DNA from: Tiliqua scincoides
Lineage: Eukaryota; Chordata; Lepidosauria; Squamata; Scincidae
Direction of reading: 5' to 3'
NCBI RefSeq assembly: GCF_035046505.1
Contig: NC_089824.1
Location: 113,905,997-113,969,996, forward strand
Length of the DNA stretch: 64,000 nt
Part shown: one piece after another, positions 12,269 through 23,766 of the stretch
Numbering within the stretch: position 1 is the first letter of the stretch
Layout of the letters: the number at the start of each line of letters is the position of its first letter
Notes under the pieces: generated by a model
Told to the model about the DNA's origin: nothing
Databases searched by the model: none
Seen by the model: the letters and a program-made list of their open reading frames with translations, nothing else
Program-made: the position numbers and the translations under genes

Positions 12269-13830
12269 ACAGGTATTGCCTTGTTATCCAGAACCCCCAG
12301 TGAATTAAGAAAAAAAATCCGTGGATACCAAATCTATCTAAAAATAGCTTTAAAGACCCACTTCCAGGTTTCTTGCTCCTCTATTGTTTCCCCAGAATGC
12401 ATTGATATAGACACTATACTGCATTCAGCCACTAGATGACACTAGTCAACAACTCAGTGATCAATAGAACCCAACATGGATTTGTCAAATATAAATCTTG
12501 CCAGGCAAATCTCATCTCCTTTTTTGATCTGGTTACTAGCTTACTGGACTGTGGGAATGCAGTAGATGTAATATATCTTGACTTCAGTAAAGCATTTGAC
12601 AAGGTCCCACATCACATCCTAATCAGCAAGTTGGTAAAATACGGGTTTGATGATATAATTGTTAAATGGATTCGTAACTGGTTCAACGGCCGTACACAAT
12701 GGGTGTTTGTCAATGGCTTCGCATCAGCCTGGAGGGAGTTTTGAGTGGGGTACTCCAGGGCTCTGTCTTGGACTCGGTTCTCTTCATCAAAGACTTGGAT
12801 GAGGGAGCCTCATCAAAATTTGTGGATGACACCAAACTGGGAGGAGTAGCAAACACAATAGAAGACAGTAGAAGCCTTCAGGAAGACCTAGACAAAATGG
12901 AATACTGGGCTGAAATGAATACAATGAAGTTCAACAGGGACAAATGCAAAGTTCTGCACTTAGGCAAAAACAACCAAAGATGCAGGTATAAAATGGCAGT
13001 TACATGGTTTGGCAGCACTACATGTGAGTGGGATCTTGGAGTTGTGGTGGATCACAGGATGAACATGAGTCAGCAGTGTGATGCGGCTGCCAAGAAGGCA
13101 AATGAAGTTTTAGCCTGCATGAACAGAACCTTAGCTTTCAGGTCACGAGAAGTTGTGGTTCCACTTTATTCTGCACTGGTTAGACCTCACCTGGAGTATT
13201 GTGTCCAATTCTGGGCACCCCACTTTAAGAAAGATGCAGCCGAACTGGAGCAGGTTCAGAGTGACAAGGATGATCTGGGGGCTAGAGGACAAGCCCTACG
13301 AGGAAAGGTTGAGGGAACTTGGCATGTTCAGGCTGGAGAAGAGAAGGCTGAGAGGGGATATGTGAGCTCTCTTCAAATATCTAAAGGGCTGTCATATGGA
13401 AGAAAGGAATAATTTATTCTCAGCTGTCTCTGAAAGCAGAACTAGAACCTATGGGTACAAACTGCAAGAGAGGAGATTTCGATTAGGCATCAGGAAGAAA
13501 TTCCTGACAGTCAGGGTGATTCAGCAGTGGAGAGAGTTGGTGGACTCTCCCTCACTAGAGAGATTCAAGCAGAGGCTCAACAAGCACCTGTTGGAGATGC
13601 TCTAAGAGGATTTCCTGCATAAGGCAGGAGGTTGGACTAGATGACCTATTAGGCCCCTTCCTATGATTCTATGATTCTATGGGGTGAATAATAGAATCTA
13701 ATTGAATGAAATTATAATTAACAGTGTGACAGTAGGATTTGGGTGCTTTTTTCCCCTTGTTACAAGGCATTAAAGATAGCCCTCAGTATCAGTGGAGAGT
13801 CAAATCAATGGATACCAAAGTCCTACCTGT
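12269..13830. mobile_element. Palindromic (pogo/Tigger-like) element split by a CR1 insertion
   Basis: The left part (12269-12430) starts TACAGGTATTGCCTTGTTATC and includes TCCGTGGATACCAAAT. The right part (13682-13830), reversed, starts TACAGGTAGGACTTTGGTATC. These look like the two ends of one element related to the copy at 38291. The CR1 at 12431-13681 sits in the middle. Confidence 0.5.
12431..13681 (+). mobile_element. CR1 LINE, 5'-truncated, with octamer tail
   Basis: Frames at 12436-12744, 12699-13412 and 13396-13605 together show reverse transcriptase block FLDFSKAFDKVPH-like (YLDFSKAFDKVPHH), SGVLQGSVL, a changed active site (FVDDTKL for FADDTKL), LGVVVDHRMNMSQQC and the CR1 C-terminus RTYGYKLQERRFRLGIRK. 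The 3' end is the CR1 octamer repeat ATTCTATGATTCTATG. It is broken by frameshifts near 12740 and 13260-13400 and by an internal loss before the active site. Confidence 0.92.
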
Positions 13831-13834
13831 ATAT

Positions 13835-14653
13835 TTCTATGGGTGTGGGATTGCCAGTTTTCAGCCTGGAGGTCTGGGGTGTGGCCCATTCAGTCCCTCC
13901 CACAGCACTTTTGTCTGCCACTCTCTCTACTATCAGTCAGCTTCAGCAACTCACTAATTTGAGGAAAATGTTTAGTTACCTGTCCATACCTGTCAGTTCC
14001 TGCTCCAGCTCTAGTTATGCTTTCTGGCATTTTTGCAACACAAAGATCTCATTCTGCTTTGAATTTCAATCTGAAATCTGAATTCCACTTCTGAAAACAT
14101 TTGAAAAACCCACAAACCCTCTCAAGTTTATAGCACTTATGAATGTGAAGAAATGCACAGACAATGCTTGAAAGCATACCCCAGTGTTTTCAATGTGAAA
14201 TTTCTACATGGCTATCTGCCTGTCCCCTCCATATGGCCTTCCAATATGCATCTACATGGTATGTCTATATTTCTGCTGCCCACTAATCCTGCTACATTAT
14301 TCTTGTAAACACACACACACACACTATAAACCCTAAAAGAGTTGAATGAAACATGTTGATTGAACATGCTTTTGCAAAATCAAAAAATGCACATACAGAG
14401 ATTTCACTAATGAAGGGCACGTTTTGGCACTGCATGTGCTTTTTGGAGTAATAGTGTATATGCAAACATACAGGAAAACTGCAGCTGAATAGTTTATCCA
14501 TGTAAACTTTCTTGGGATGGTTCTGTCCACAGGATCTGACAGAAATCACTTTGATGTCTCTATAAGTATGAATATCCCTCTTGTGATGTTGGATGTGCTA
14601 CTGTATCGTCTTTTTCTGTAAGTAAGCTGAAAGAATTGTGCCACCTGGTGGGT

Positions 14654-14684
<31 letters not shown>

Positions 14685-14930
14685 GCAGAACATCTTTCTC
14701 TAAACTGGGTTTTAGACTGATACAAGGCACAGGAAAATCACACGTGTTGATTTCCACGAAATACCTCCTGTGTCCTTAAAACAATTCTCTTGGGTACCCC
14801 ATTCATCCTACTCACACTTTTATTTACATACCACAGACTTGTGCCCTGATTCAGCTCTGGTGCAAAAACATGGATGAGGCTGTGTGTTGGAACAGAACCC
14901 AGAAGGTGCCTTTCAAAGTTCTACATTGTG
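13835..14930. other. Gene-free stretch
   Basis: No gene recognised. A (CA)n run lies at about 14311 and a (GA)n run at 14655-14680. Confidence 0.4.
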
Positions 14931-14938
14931 TATACCCT

Positions 14939-15566
14939 CAGAGGTGTCACTAGAGAGCTCACTGTGTCATCCCCAGGATGGACCACCTCTCGTGTCAGAA
15001 TAAATTACAATATCATACACATTTCCTACATGCAGTGGAATCACTAGGGTTGGTGTAATCCCCATTCATTCATTCATTCATTCATTCAATCTATCTATGA
15101 ATGAATGAATGAATGAACAGTACAGGTCACCCAACAAATCATTAGCCAACAAAAAACCAACTTGATGACACTCACACAACTGAATAAGAGTTCTAGTATT
15201 AGTTCTGATACATGGAAATGAGAGCTGATTCATACTAACACCTTATTGGTTCCCTGTTGTGTTATTAAAACACATCAGTGGCTCTCAGAAAAGTCAATCT
15301 CATTAATCCACTTTTTGTTACATAAGGCAGTTGTGTTTTCTTTTTCTAGTTATTTGACCATAATGTTTGATAGAAAAGATATTTCAGCATGGTTTGTTTC
15401 ATTGCTTTCTTCATTAAACTACCCACTGAATGAAACATAACATGATGGTATTATTCAAAAATACCAAAATTTCACAATTTTGGCCAGAAGTGGTGTCACC
15501 CCCCCACACCCGAGTGCATCACCCAATGTGGTCAGCACCCCCTGCACCGCCCTAGTGATGCTACTG
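14939..15566 (-). mobile_element. hAT-type non-autonomous element (628 bp)
   Basis: It is the reverse complement of the element at 26101-26763 along its length. Ends are CAGAGGTGTCACTAGAG and CCCTAGTGATGCTACTG. An 8-bp target duplication with two changes (TATACCCT / TATAGCCT) flanks it. It contains a self-complementary (ATTC)n/(GAAT)n stretch at 15065-15118. Confidence 0.7.
15065..15118. repeat. Self-complementary (CATT)n - (GAAT)n microsatellite
   Basis: Six or more ATTC units are followed, after a short CAATCTATCTAT spacer, by five GAAT units, so the run can fold into a hairpin. Confidence 0.85.
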
Positions 15567-16185
15567 TATAGCCTGCAACTTCTCTTAACTAGACGGTACA
15601 TTCAAAGACACATCTGCTTTTTCAGCCTGTGATTCCCTGGCCAATTAAAAAGAGGCACCCTTAAGTGTAATTCTGTGCACAGATCTCCTTGGCTATACTG
15701 GAGCATCAACACGTTGACTACATTCCTCCTGATAGTGCTGTCTTCTCTTTTCTGTGCACCCTTCCCACCATCCATTGCATCTGATCCCCAAGTCTGCTAT
15801 GCTGCTTTGAATAATTTTTGAATACTTTCTGAATACTTGTAAAGTTCATCAAAATTCCTTAACACCTTAGCAGCAGAACCAATAGCTACAGAAATCTCAT
15901 CTATATATATATATATAAAACAAATGTCCTGACTGACTCTTCAACTTCCAACCCAAACCCCTGGACTTAGAAACATGAAATTCGGGGAGTATTTACTTGG
16001 GGAGTATATTCCTTCCATGGCAAAAAGACCCACTAAGAAGGAATTTTTAGAAATTTGACCCCTAAGGGAAAAGGGGTGAAATGTGTTTTCATTGGTTCCT
16101 CAATATCTCTTATGCCTGTTGAGATGTTGACTTGGTTTTTGCTTAGAAAGGTTACCCTTAAAAATGCTTAAAAACGTAATTCAGA
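15567..16185. other. Gene-free stretch with possible Helitron-like end
   Basis: At about 15898 the sequence reads TCATCTATATATATATATAT AAAACAAATG, followed by GGACTTAGAAACATGAAATTCG. Such a TC...TATATATAAAA start resembles the 5' ends of Helitrons, but no matching CTRR hairpin end was found. The rest is unassigned. Confidence 0.25.
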
Positions 16186-16189
16186 ATTT

Positions 16190-16740
16190 TGCACAGGAGG
16201 GTCGCAAACGTGCTGTAAAGCTGTAAAGCACGTTTGCACCTCCGTGGGAGGAAGCTGCGTCAGCCAGCAGAAGCCTCCGCAGCGGCTTCCTCACCGTTGC
16301 TTGTGTTGGCACACCTGCACCAACACAAGTGGCAATGGTAGGTGTGGGGGTGCAGGGAGGAGGCAGGAGGGAGCATTTCTGGGTAGGGGGAGGGCAGGCG
16401 ATGGGCAGCCCCAGGGGTGGGTGCACAGGAAGCCGGGGGCGGAGCTGGGACCCGGCAGTTATGCCGGATCCCAATGCTTGTCCCCGCGGAGAATGGAGTG
16501 GCTTCAAGCCGCTCCACTCTCCTCGGACTTGTGCCACCACCAGAGGTGGTGCAGGTCCAAGGAGACCCATTGGGGCAAGCAGCTCTTACCCAGGGGTAAA
16601 GGGGAAGAGCGTCCCCTTGCCCCTGGCTGAGCCGCTGCAGCCAACAAACTTGCATTTCATGCAGTGCAAGCCTCCTGGCTTGCCTGCTCCAGTGCAGGTT
16701 TGGTTTGCGCCCTTAATTGGATGGATAAATTCAGGGGTGA
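16190..16740. mobile_element. GC-rich MITE-like insert
   Basis: This 550-bp GC-rich block shares its GGTGTGGGGGTGCAGGGAGG-like core, the GGGAGCATTTCTGGG motif and a GGATCCCAATGC motif with the block at 54421-54960. Open frames on both strands are GC artefacts without family match. The ends are not resolved. Confidence 0.4.
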
Positions 16741-16849
16741 ATTATAGAACCCTTACTTAGGCCTGGCTTACTTAGGCCTTTCCCCCTGTGCTACTGCCTG
16801 AGAGATGCTTGTGGCCTACATGGCAACTGAGGCCAAGCTGGCCCTTTTA

Positions 16850-17197
16850 ACTTAACCCTTTTTATTAAGTTGGTATGGCAAGGCGTAGTGACGGTATATT
16901 TTACATATTTTTGCGAGCCAAAAAAAGTCAATTTTATAAATAAATGAATGAAATTTAAATGAATAAATAAGTTTTACCTGGATCTTTTTTGTAACCAGCA
17001 TGGTATGTTTCAGAACAAAAGAGAAATGTTACAATTACAAAGAAACAATGCCATGCTTAAACTGAGAAATCATACATAATGAGTAAAAATGTCAGACATT
17101 AGCAAATGCTCTGACAAAAAAAAAGTTGCCTCTGACCAGAAAAAAAATCTTGTGGCAGGCTAGATTTGGCCCATGGGCAGTAGTTTAGAGACTCCTG
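16850..17197. mobile_element. hAT-like element, right end
   Basis: GATTTGGCCCATGGGCAGTA GTTTAGAGACTCCTG resembles hAT right ends in this window (GTTTAGAGACCCCTG), preceded by an AATAAATGAATGAAATTTAAA core. The left end was not found. Confidence 0.35.
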
Positions 17198-17302
17198 TCC
17201 TAGTAGGAAAAAGTAGCCTAAAGATTGACAAGTGTTTTTCAAATGCTAACTCTGTGTCTTCTGTGAGGCTGAGGCAAAATGTTCCCCTCAAAGTAACACT
17301 TG

Positions 17303-17538
17303 CAGTAGCGTAGCTAGAGGGGGGCAAAACGGTAAGTACTACAGGCACTGCAATGTGCCATTTAAGAACCCTCTTCCATGCGCCACTGGAGTCATGCAAT
17401 GGCACTGCACAGGTACTCATCAAACCAAACGGTGTCTCTTGCGTGTTGCCATTGCTGCCCGGAATGGCTACGGTCATGAGTGGGACGGGCCACTTACATG
17501 GCTTAGCATTTTGCCGCAGGCCCCCAGCTACACTACTG
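17303..17538. mobile_element. hAT-type non-autonomous element (236 bp)
   Basis: Ends CAGTAGCGTAGCTAGAGGGG and CCCCCAGCTACACTACTG are inverted repeats. A perfect 8-bp target duplication AACACTTG lies at 17295-17302 and 17539-17546. Confidence 0.88.
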
Positions 17539-17546
17539 AACACTTG

Positions 17547-18240
17547 CAGGGTATGATGGCAAACCAAACATCATGATTACAAATTCTTGATTTGTTCTTG
17601 CTGAGAAAGGAATAATACAAATGAGAGAATGCCCTTATCTCTAAATGGGAAAAAATACCAGGTGGAGGGAATTGGGGGAAAGAGCATTTAAAATATGTTT
17701 ATAACATTAGGGTTTTTTTCCAGCTGAACTTGCCAGTTGGAATTAAGTTCTCCCTGATTGTGGTTTTGGACATGTTGACTTCTGATGCGTTTTTAATGAC
17801 CTCCCCCTTTTTTTTTCTTCTCAAAACTGACTTAGCTAGGCTCAGCTTGGGGTACTGACAGATTCCAGATCTGGTGATTGTTCCATCCATGGGAAATCAA
17901 CCTGAACCCAATGCACATCTGGGTTTCATGAAAACCATCATCAATTTCTCTGCATGTAATTGCTGAATCCCCTTGCTTAGACCTGCAAGAGGTTTTGGAG
18001 TTGTTTTTCTCCCAAATAAGAAAAACAGAACTCATTCTCTCCAACCCGGAAGAAAAATTTTGACGGGCCTGCTATTTAGGCCATTGGCTCTTCTCCCATC
18101 TGAATGATTGTTTGGAATATGTGACAGCCTTTTGTTGGGGGGGGGGGGTGACTAAAACAAGTTGGGAATGAACACTGGTTTTGTGGCTAGAATGACATGA
18201 TTTTTCCTGTTGTGATGTCAGATCAGAGGGGTGTGTGTAT
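17547..18240. other. Gene-free stretch
   Basis: Nothing recognised apart from a G run at about 18137. Confidence 0.35.
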
Positions 18241-18244
18241 GTGT

Positions 18245-19060
18245 ATTTCCAGGTGTAATGTCCATAGTGGGAGGAGGCCCATTCCCTGGGGTTACAAGCG
18301 AGCGCAAGGGGCTTACCCGGTTGATGAATGATGGTCAGCGGCGGATTAATGGACGGGAGGTGGGTACAGTTGCTTGACTCAGGCGGTTTAATAGCGTCAG
18401 CCGTTTTACATTCATATGGACTGTTACGTCACAGACCACCATACATCATGCTGACTCGTGTCGTCATCGTCTGGTGGGCTCTGGACCCGACCCTACCCGT
18501 TCCTTGGTGTTATCAGCACCAGCTTTCCGCCCCACCTCCCTTGGCCAGGGGTCAGGGCTCTTGAAGGATGCAACCCTGCTGGTCGGGATCAGGTTGTCTG
18601 GCCTTAGGAGGGCCCCTGATGTCTCCCTGCTAGCTCCCCAGCCAGCTGGCCCCCATGGGGTATGGTTGGCTCCAAGCCCCCGTCTCAATGACCCTGTCTC
18701 CCTAGGGGTCGCCTTCTGTGTCCAGGCAGGTCCTGGGTCATGGAATTCCCTCCCCCAGCCTCCTCTCTCCAGGGTGAAGTCCGCCCCCTTCCTCTGGAGG
18801 CCTCTCTCTTTTCCCTTAGGCAGGGATGAGACTCTCCCTCTGGCTTTCCTCTGGTCTTACTCCCCTCTGGAGAGGAGCTACCTCCCTCTTCCCTCTCCAG
18901 GCTCCTTATGAGACCTCTCATAAGGGACCCCAGTCCTGAGAGTACTTGGGTCTTACTCCCGAGGAGGCCTCTACCCTACAGGAGATCCCTGCTCCTGGGG
19001 AGCTCCTGGCCACCCGGGCTGGGCCCAGGTGACACCGGGGTAATGAAGTTGTAACATGTC
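18245..19060. other. GC-rich block of unknown nature
   Basis: About 0.8 kb of GC-rich sequence is sharply bounded by AT-rich DNA. The + frame 18474-18911 reads VQAGPGSWNSLPQPPLSRVK, which resembles the xxxxWNSLP segment seen at the C-terminus of LINE proteins, but no domain is certain. It is not CpG-dense enough to be called a promoter. It may be an unclassified mobile element. Confidence 0.3.
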
Positions 19061-19699
19061 ATTTATGTGTGGGTGAATTATTAGAAGACAATAAGGTAAA
19101 TTTACATGATCTTTGCCAGATTCGCTCTGAAAACCACTGAAAAGTAATTCCACAGTGAAATGGAAAGCCATTTTGCTGTCAGCCTTCATTTTTTGATGTA
19201 ATACAAACCCACATTAACTGTGGGTTACCTACTGTTCAAGAAAAAGAGAATCAGTTAAAATGCATCTTAAGGGGATGGGAGGAGAAGTAACAGGAAATTT
19301 AAAAACTATAGAAAGTACCTGCTAAGTTGTCTTAACAATTCAGTGCCTGGATTGTCCTTTACAGACTGTACAGAAAGAGAGAAAAAGCTTATCTGTGTTT
19401 GCAGCAACCAGCACTGGGCAACAGTGCTTTTCCTTGCCTGTTATGATGAATCGCTTCTGTAACATTTTTATTCTGAGGTTTAGACCATTTGTGGAAGGAA
19501 ACTCTGCTGAATTTGTTAAACATTAAAATTGTAAAATATATTAACAATGCCCACAAAATCCTAACAACAGTAGCAAGAAAAACCAGACCCCACTACAATT
19601 CCTCACTTCCTCCTCCCTCCCTCTCTCTGAATGCCTGGTGAAATAAGAGCCTGCTTTCTGCAAACAAGTGAGTCATAGGGGAGGGCGTTCTATGACACA

Positions 19700-20575
19700 G
19701 AAAAGACTCTGCTTCTAGCAGATGAGACACCTAACTTTTAGATGTATGCTCTCCTGAAATTATCAAAGCACATGGGAACCTCCAAAGAAAGAGGAAATAG
19801 AACCAGGTCAGTCAACGTTTTAAGAGTTAAACACCAGCAGCTCAAGCAGAGCAGAGAAACTACTATAATTGGCAACCAATGCAGCATTTTCAAAACCAAT
19901 ATGGTGACCCTTCATACTGGCCGTCATACTGGCCTTTCATATGAGCCTATTTTGTTGGCATCCTTCAGTCTCGGAAGACTATGGTATCGCGCTCTGAATA
20001 GTGTTCTGGAACAGAGTGTCCTCTCCAGTGTGCGAAGCCTGGGTAAAGTAGATATGGGGGATAGATTGTTACCCATGCAGCAAATCCCCCCTCTCCATGT
20101 CGCTGAAATGGTCCAATGGAAAGGCAGAAGCCAATACGGTTGGTTCCAGTGGCATCGCAGGAGTTGCCAGAACATGACTGTGTTCAGCCATGAACTGCCT
20201 CAGGGACTCCGGCTCCGGATTTTGCCTCGAGGTTGACTCCTGAAGCCTTTTCCATAACTGGATGTAGCCACAAGGCAGTGGAGGTTTGGGATCAGAGTTT
20301 TCCTTCTCTCAGATGAGCTGCCTTCCCAGGCTGACGAGTCCCATCTACCCGGTGGCTGTTTAGTCGCCTCTTACGACAAGTGCAGCCAAACCGAGGGCCT
20401 ATTCTTATCCCCAGCCCCCAGGGGACATATGAGCCTAACCCTTCTGCATTATGGACCAGCCCCAGTTTCCCAATTGCTGTTGGAAAACAGCCTCACATAG
20501 ACTGCATTCAAGTAATCCAAACTGGGAATTCCCAAGGCATGAGTGGTGGGCCTTTTGCCATAAAGTTAATTTGAT
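19700..20575 (+). repeat. Old LINE (L2/CR1-like) fragment split by a retroposon
   Basis: The two flanks (19800-19949 and 20426-20575) form one continuous repeat: GGCAACCAATGCAGCATTTT before the insertion and GACCAGCCCCAGTTTCCC then CATTCAAGTAATCCAAACTG after it. A similar sequence (in the same orientation) is at 59690-60060. Confidence 0.5.
19950..20425 (-). mobile_element. 476-bp non-coding retroposon with LINE-derived tail
   Basis: It is flanked by a perfect 12-bp target duplication CATATGAGCCTA (19938-19949 and 20426-20437). On the minus strand it starts CCCCTGGGGGCTGGGGATAA and ends GAGACTGAAGGATGCCAACA AAA. The last 65 or so bases match the 3' end of the LINE at 32161-33048. A second copy is at 55777-56582. 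Confidence 0.85.
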
Positions 20576-20865
20576 AATAAACAGATTTGCTTGTCCAGCC
20601 ATGTGAAGTCAGATTGTTCTTTATTCTGATGTGGCCAGACTATAAAGGACGCTCAAGCCTATACCTATGGGGCACAATAATACAAAAGTACCTACCGCTG
20701 GCAGATCTTATAGCACAGAAGTCTTCAACATTTTCAGACCTAAGAGTCAAACCTGTCTTTAATCTCACCTGCAAGGCTAGAACTGTGTAGCCAGGATGAC
20801 ACTGCATTTTGAAGGGAAACATCTGGAGAAATGGAGGGTTCTATGGGTTTCTCTCATAGAATAAC

Positions 20866-22525
20866 CAGGGATGGCCAAGTCAGGTGTGCTATGTCACAAA
20901 TCTCTGCCCCCATGACGTGACACACAAAGTCATAATGGGGGCACTTCGCGAGGTGCCCAGTGTGTTTTCACGACTCGAAAAGACTCGAGTCGTTCCCTTT
21001 AAAAAGCCCATCGCAGCTCCACAGAAGAAAACTGGGCTGCTGCTGGGCTGTGTGCCTGTTTCAAAGTTCCCTTTAAGCACTCCCTTGCTGTCACCTGCTG
21101 TGTTTAAATAGAACTCACACACACACAAACACTGGTAGCAGCCACATTTTTCCCCCGCTTCTGACAAAGAGTGTATCAAAAAGATTTGTTTATTTATTTA
21201 GCGTATGGCATATAATACATGGACTTATATCAGTTAGACTAGATCAAATGTCAATGTCCAGTTCATACAGCCATTCAAGGACAGAGTTACCTTCAAAGAA
21301 AAAGTCAGACCATGAGCCAGTATATGCTCTCAGTTTGCAGCCAGACACAATGTGGTACATGGGTTGGTGGGAGAACCCGCAATCACACTGAGGGGTAGAT
21401 AATAGCCCCCATTTAAACACTGAGTCCTGACAAACACCATGTAGGGTACGGATCCTATTCAAAGTTTTCCAGTGCTGACGAGGTAAGTCAAAACCTGGCA
21501 CCTTAAGTGTAGGATCGTCTACGTATCTAACCGTTTCTGGGTGTTCGACTATCCATTTAGCTTTCTACTGGGCATTGATGTTAAAATTGTTGTGCAGATG
21601 TTGTGCGAGTGCCAGAGAAGTCTTCCTGGATTTGAGCCTACTGATTGATAGATGAGGAAGATCGGCAAGCACTGGTAAAAGTGGGTTGTTGGTGATTTTT
21701 CTGTATTCTTTCACTAAAACCACTTGTCTCCGTAGGGCTAGTGGTGCTATGTGGCTCAAAACGGGGAGCCAACAGACAGGATTGGGTCTTATACAGCCAC
21801 TTATGATCCTCATGGTTTCATTTAATCTGGCATCAATCTTGCTAGTATGACAGCTGTTAAGCCATACTGGAACACAGTATTCTGCTGCAGAATAGATCAA
21901 TCCTAATGCTGATGTTTTGAGAGTGGTGGCTGAAGCTCCCCATCTTGTTCCTGTTAATTTCTGGAGTATGTTGTTCCTGGTATTGATTTTTGCAGCCGTT
22001 TTCTCGAGGTGTGGTTTATAAGAGAGAGTCCGGTCCAAAGTTTCTCCAAGATATTTTAGATGGGGATTGTAAGGGAGCCGGTTGTTATTTAGATTCAGGA
22101 CTGCATTAGCTAGTTTATTATTCAGGTGGAAGCATGTAGTCACTGTTTTACTGATACTGGGTATTAACCTCCAATCAGCAAAATATTTTCCCAGAATCTT
22201 AAGGTCTTCTGAGAGGAGGCCATCCAACACCTCCATGTTTTTTTCCCTGCACCGCTAGAAGCAGGTTGTCAGCATATCCAAATTTACATCCCCTTGTTAC
22301 TGGCAAGTCTGAGATGTACAGGTTAAATAGCGTGAGAGGCCGTTGTTTAGCCTTCTTACCTTGCGTGCATTGTCCCCCAATATGACTCAAGCATTTTCAA
22401 GTCATGAAAATGCTCCAGATGACTCAGAAAGTGCCCCCATTATTACTTGTTTTCGAGTCAAGTTGTGGGGGGTGGAGATTCACGACCTGACTTGAGTTAA
22501 GCCACGCTGGATTTGTGCATCCCTG
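20866..22525. mobile_element. Possible hAT element hosting a LINE insertion
   Basis: CAGGGATGGCC at the left and GTGCATCCCTG at the right could be terminal inverted repeats. Both flanks contain repeated CGAGTC/GACTCGAG motifs, absent from the LINE between them (21182-22385). No target duplication was found, so this is tentative. Related sequence appears at about 24690-24860. Confidence 0.35.
21182..22385 (-). mobile_element. Non-LTR retrotransposon (LINE), 3' part
   Basis: Minus-strand frames at 22199-22390, 21565-22236 and 21244-21501 give the active-site region FGYADNLLLAVQGK, then KYLGETLDRTLSYKPHLEK, SALGLIYSAAEYCVPVWLNS and the C-terminal LNRIRTLHGVCQDSVFKWG with CDCGFSHQPMYHIVSGC. This C-terminus belongs to the jockey-like group of LINEs. 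The copy ends in (TAAA)n. It is frameshifted between the three frames, and the active site reads YADN rather than YADD. The 5' part is absent. Confidence 0.8.
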
Positions 22526-22663
22526 CCCACAGGTAAGCAAGGAAGGCAAGGCACGGAACCTTGTTGGACACAGCAGCACAGGCAGGCTGAATCAAGGGAG
22601 GCTGGAGAGGGAACTCATTGCTCAGACACAAAGTTACTTTCAGACATGTTTTTAAAACAGGGG

Positions 22664-22696
22664 TGCCCAAACCCCAGCCCACAGGCCATTTGCCTC
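22664..22696. mobile_element. hAT left-end fragment
   Basis: CAGGGGTGCCCAAACCCCAG matches the left ends at 30825 and 62219. Only about 30 bp are recognisable. Confidence 0.4.
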
Positions 22697-22920
22697 CGAA
22701 AGGGCTAGGCTTGCTGAGGTCTCTTCCTCCTGTGGGAGGCAGCCCAGCCCAGTCTGGATCTTGAAGAGCTGGAACTAAGACACTCCCCATACAGACACTA
22801 ACATGAAGGACCCAAGCATGGTCATCTAAGGCAACAAATATAACTGACAAGCAGTCAGGAGGTAAACAACCCAAAATCTCAACAACAAAACACAGCACAG
22901 GAAAACTTTGAGGAAAAAAC
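22697..22920 (-). mobile_element. DIRS-like fragment, second copy (empty hAT site)
   Basis: It is the reverse complement of the sequence flanking the hAT at 5598-5950, reading straight through the insertion point with one copy of the target octamer (22824-22831). It is a fossil fragment without coding capacity. Confidence 0.7.
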
Positions 22921-23270
22921 AGAGTGGAGGCCACTGGCATACCTAGGGGGAGCAAGCGGGGCAAATGCCACAGGCGCCAACCCTCCAGGGGTGCCTCGGA
23001 GCCTCACCCTGCCCCCACCCCCGCCAGAAGGAGCACCCAGGAGCACCGCACCTGGGCGCCGATTGAGCCGCCCCTCCCCTCCCCTCCCCTCCCCTTCTTC
23101 TTTATAAGAGGATAGGAGACAGGCGCCCTAGAGAGGCACTTACGCTCTAGGGTGGCCATCTCGTTTCCTTCTATAAAGGAGGAGGGGAGGGGGGCAGTCC
23201 AGTTGGCGCTGAGACGCTACCCAGGAGGCAGTGTCTGGCTGCCTCCCAGGAGTGCTCCTGGGCACCCCTG

Positions 23271-23567
23271 CTCCGCCTCTGAGGGCGTCCGTCAGGGGTG
23301 GAGCGGAAGCGGCATGAGCCCCCTCCAACGTCGGAGGGGACGTGTGCCACTTCCCAACCGGGTCGCCGTGCTCCGCCTCTGAGGGTGTCCCTCGGGGCAG
23401 AGCAGAAGTGACGCGCACCCCCTCTGACTTTGGAGGGGACGCGCACCACTTCCCGGCCAGGTCGCCCTGCTCCACCTCTGAGGACGTCCCTCAGGGGTGG
23501 AGTGGAAGTGGCGCGCGTGCCCCCTCCGACATCGGAGGAGACGTACGCTGCTTCCCGGCCCCATGGA
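23271..23567. repeat. Minisatellite, three units of 99-100 bp
   Basis: Units start with CTCCRCCTCTGAGG at 23271, 23371 and 23470. Each carries GTCCGTC/CTCAGGGGTGGAGY and CCCCCTCYRACNTYGGAGG. Confidence 0.8.
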
Positions 23568-23726
23568 GCCTTCCACGCAGCTTACAAGCTGCATAGAGGT
23601 CTCCACTGCAGAGGTCTGGGGCCGCTGGGAGCAACCCAAGACTACGCAGAAGGCTCCGTGGGGCTCCCGGCTGCCTCCTCCATTCCCCCTTGTTTTCAAA
23701 GGGGGAACAGAGGAGGTAGCTGCGCA

Positions 23727-23766
23727 GAAGTAATTGCGGTGACAATGACGTCACCGCAATTACTTC
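23727..23766. repeat. Perfect 17-bp palindrome around a CRE-like TGACGTCA
   Basis: GAAGTAATTGCGGTGAC is followed by a 6-bp loop and its exact reverse complement. The loop junction forms TGACGTCA at 23746-23753. Confidence 0.85.

Noticed and set aside
16181-16760. Overlapping frames of 128-143 codons on both strands
   Set aside because: They lie in a GC-rich MITE-like block related to 54421-54960. The proteins are Gly/Arg/Pro-rich and unlike anything known.
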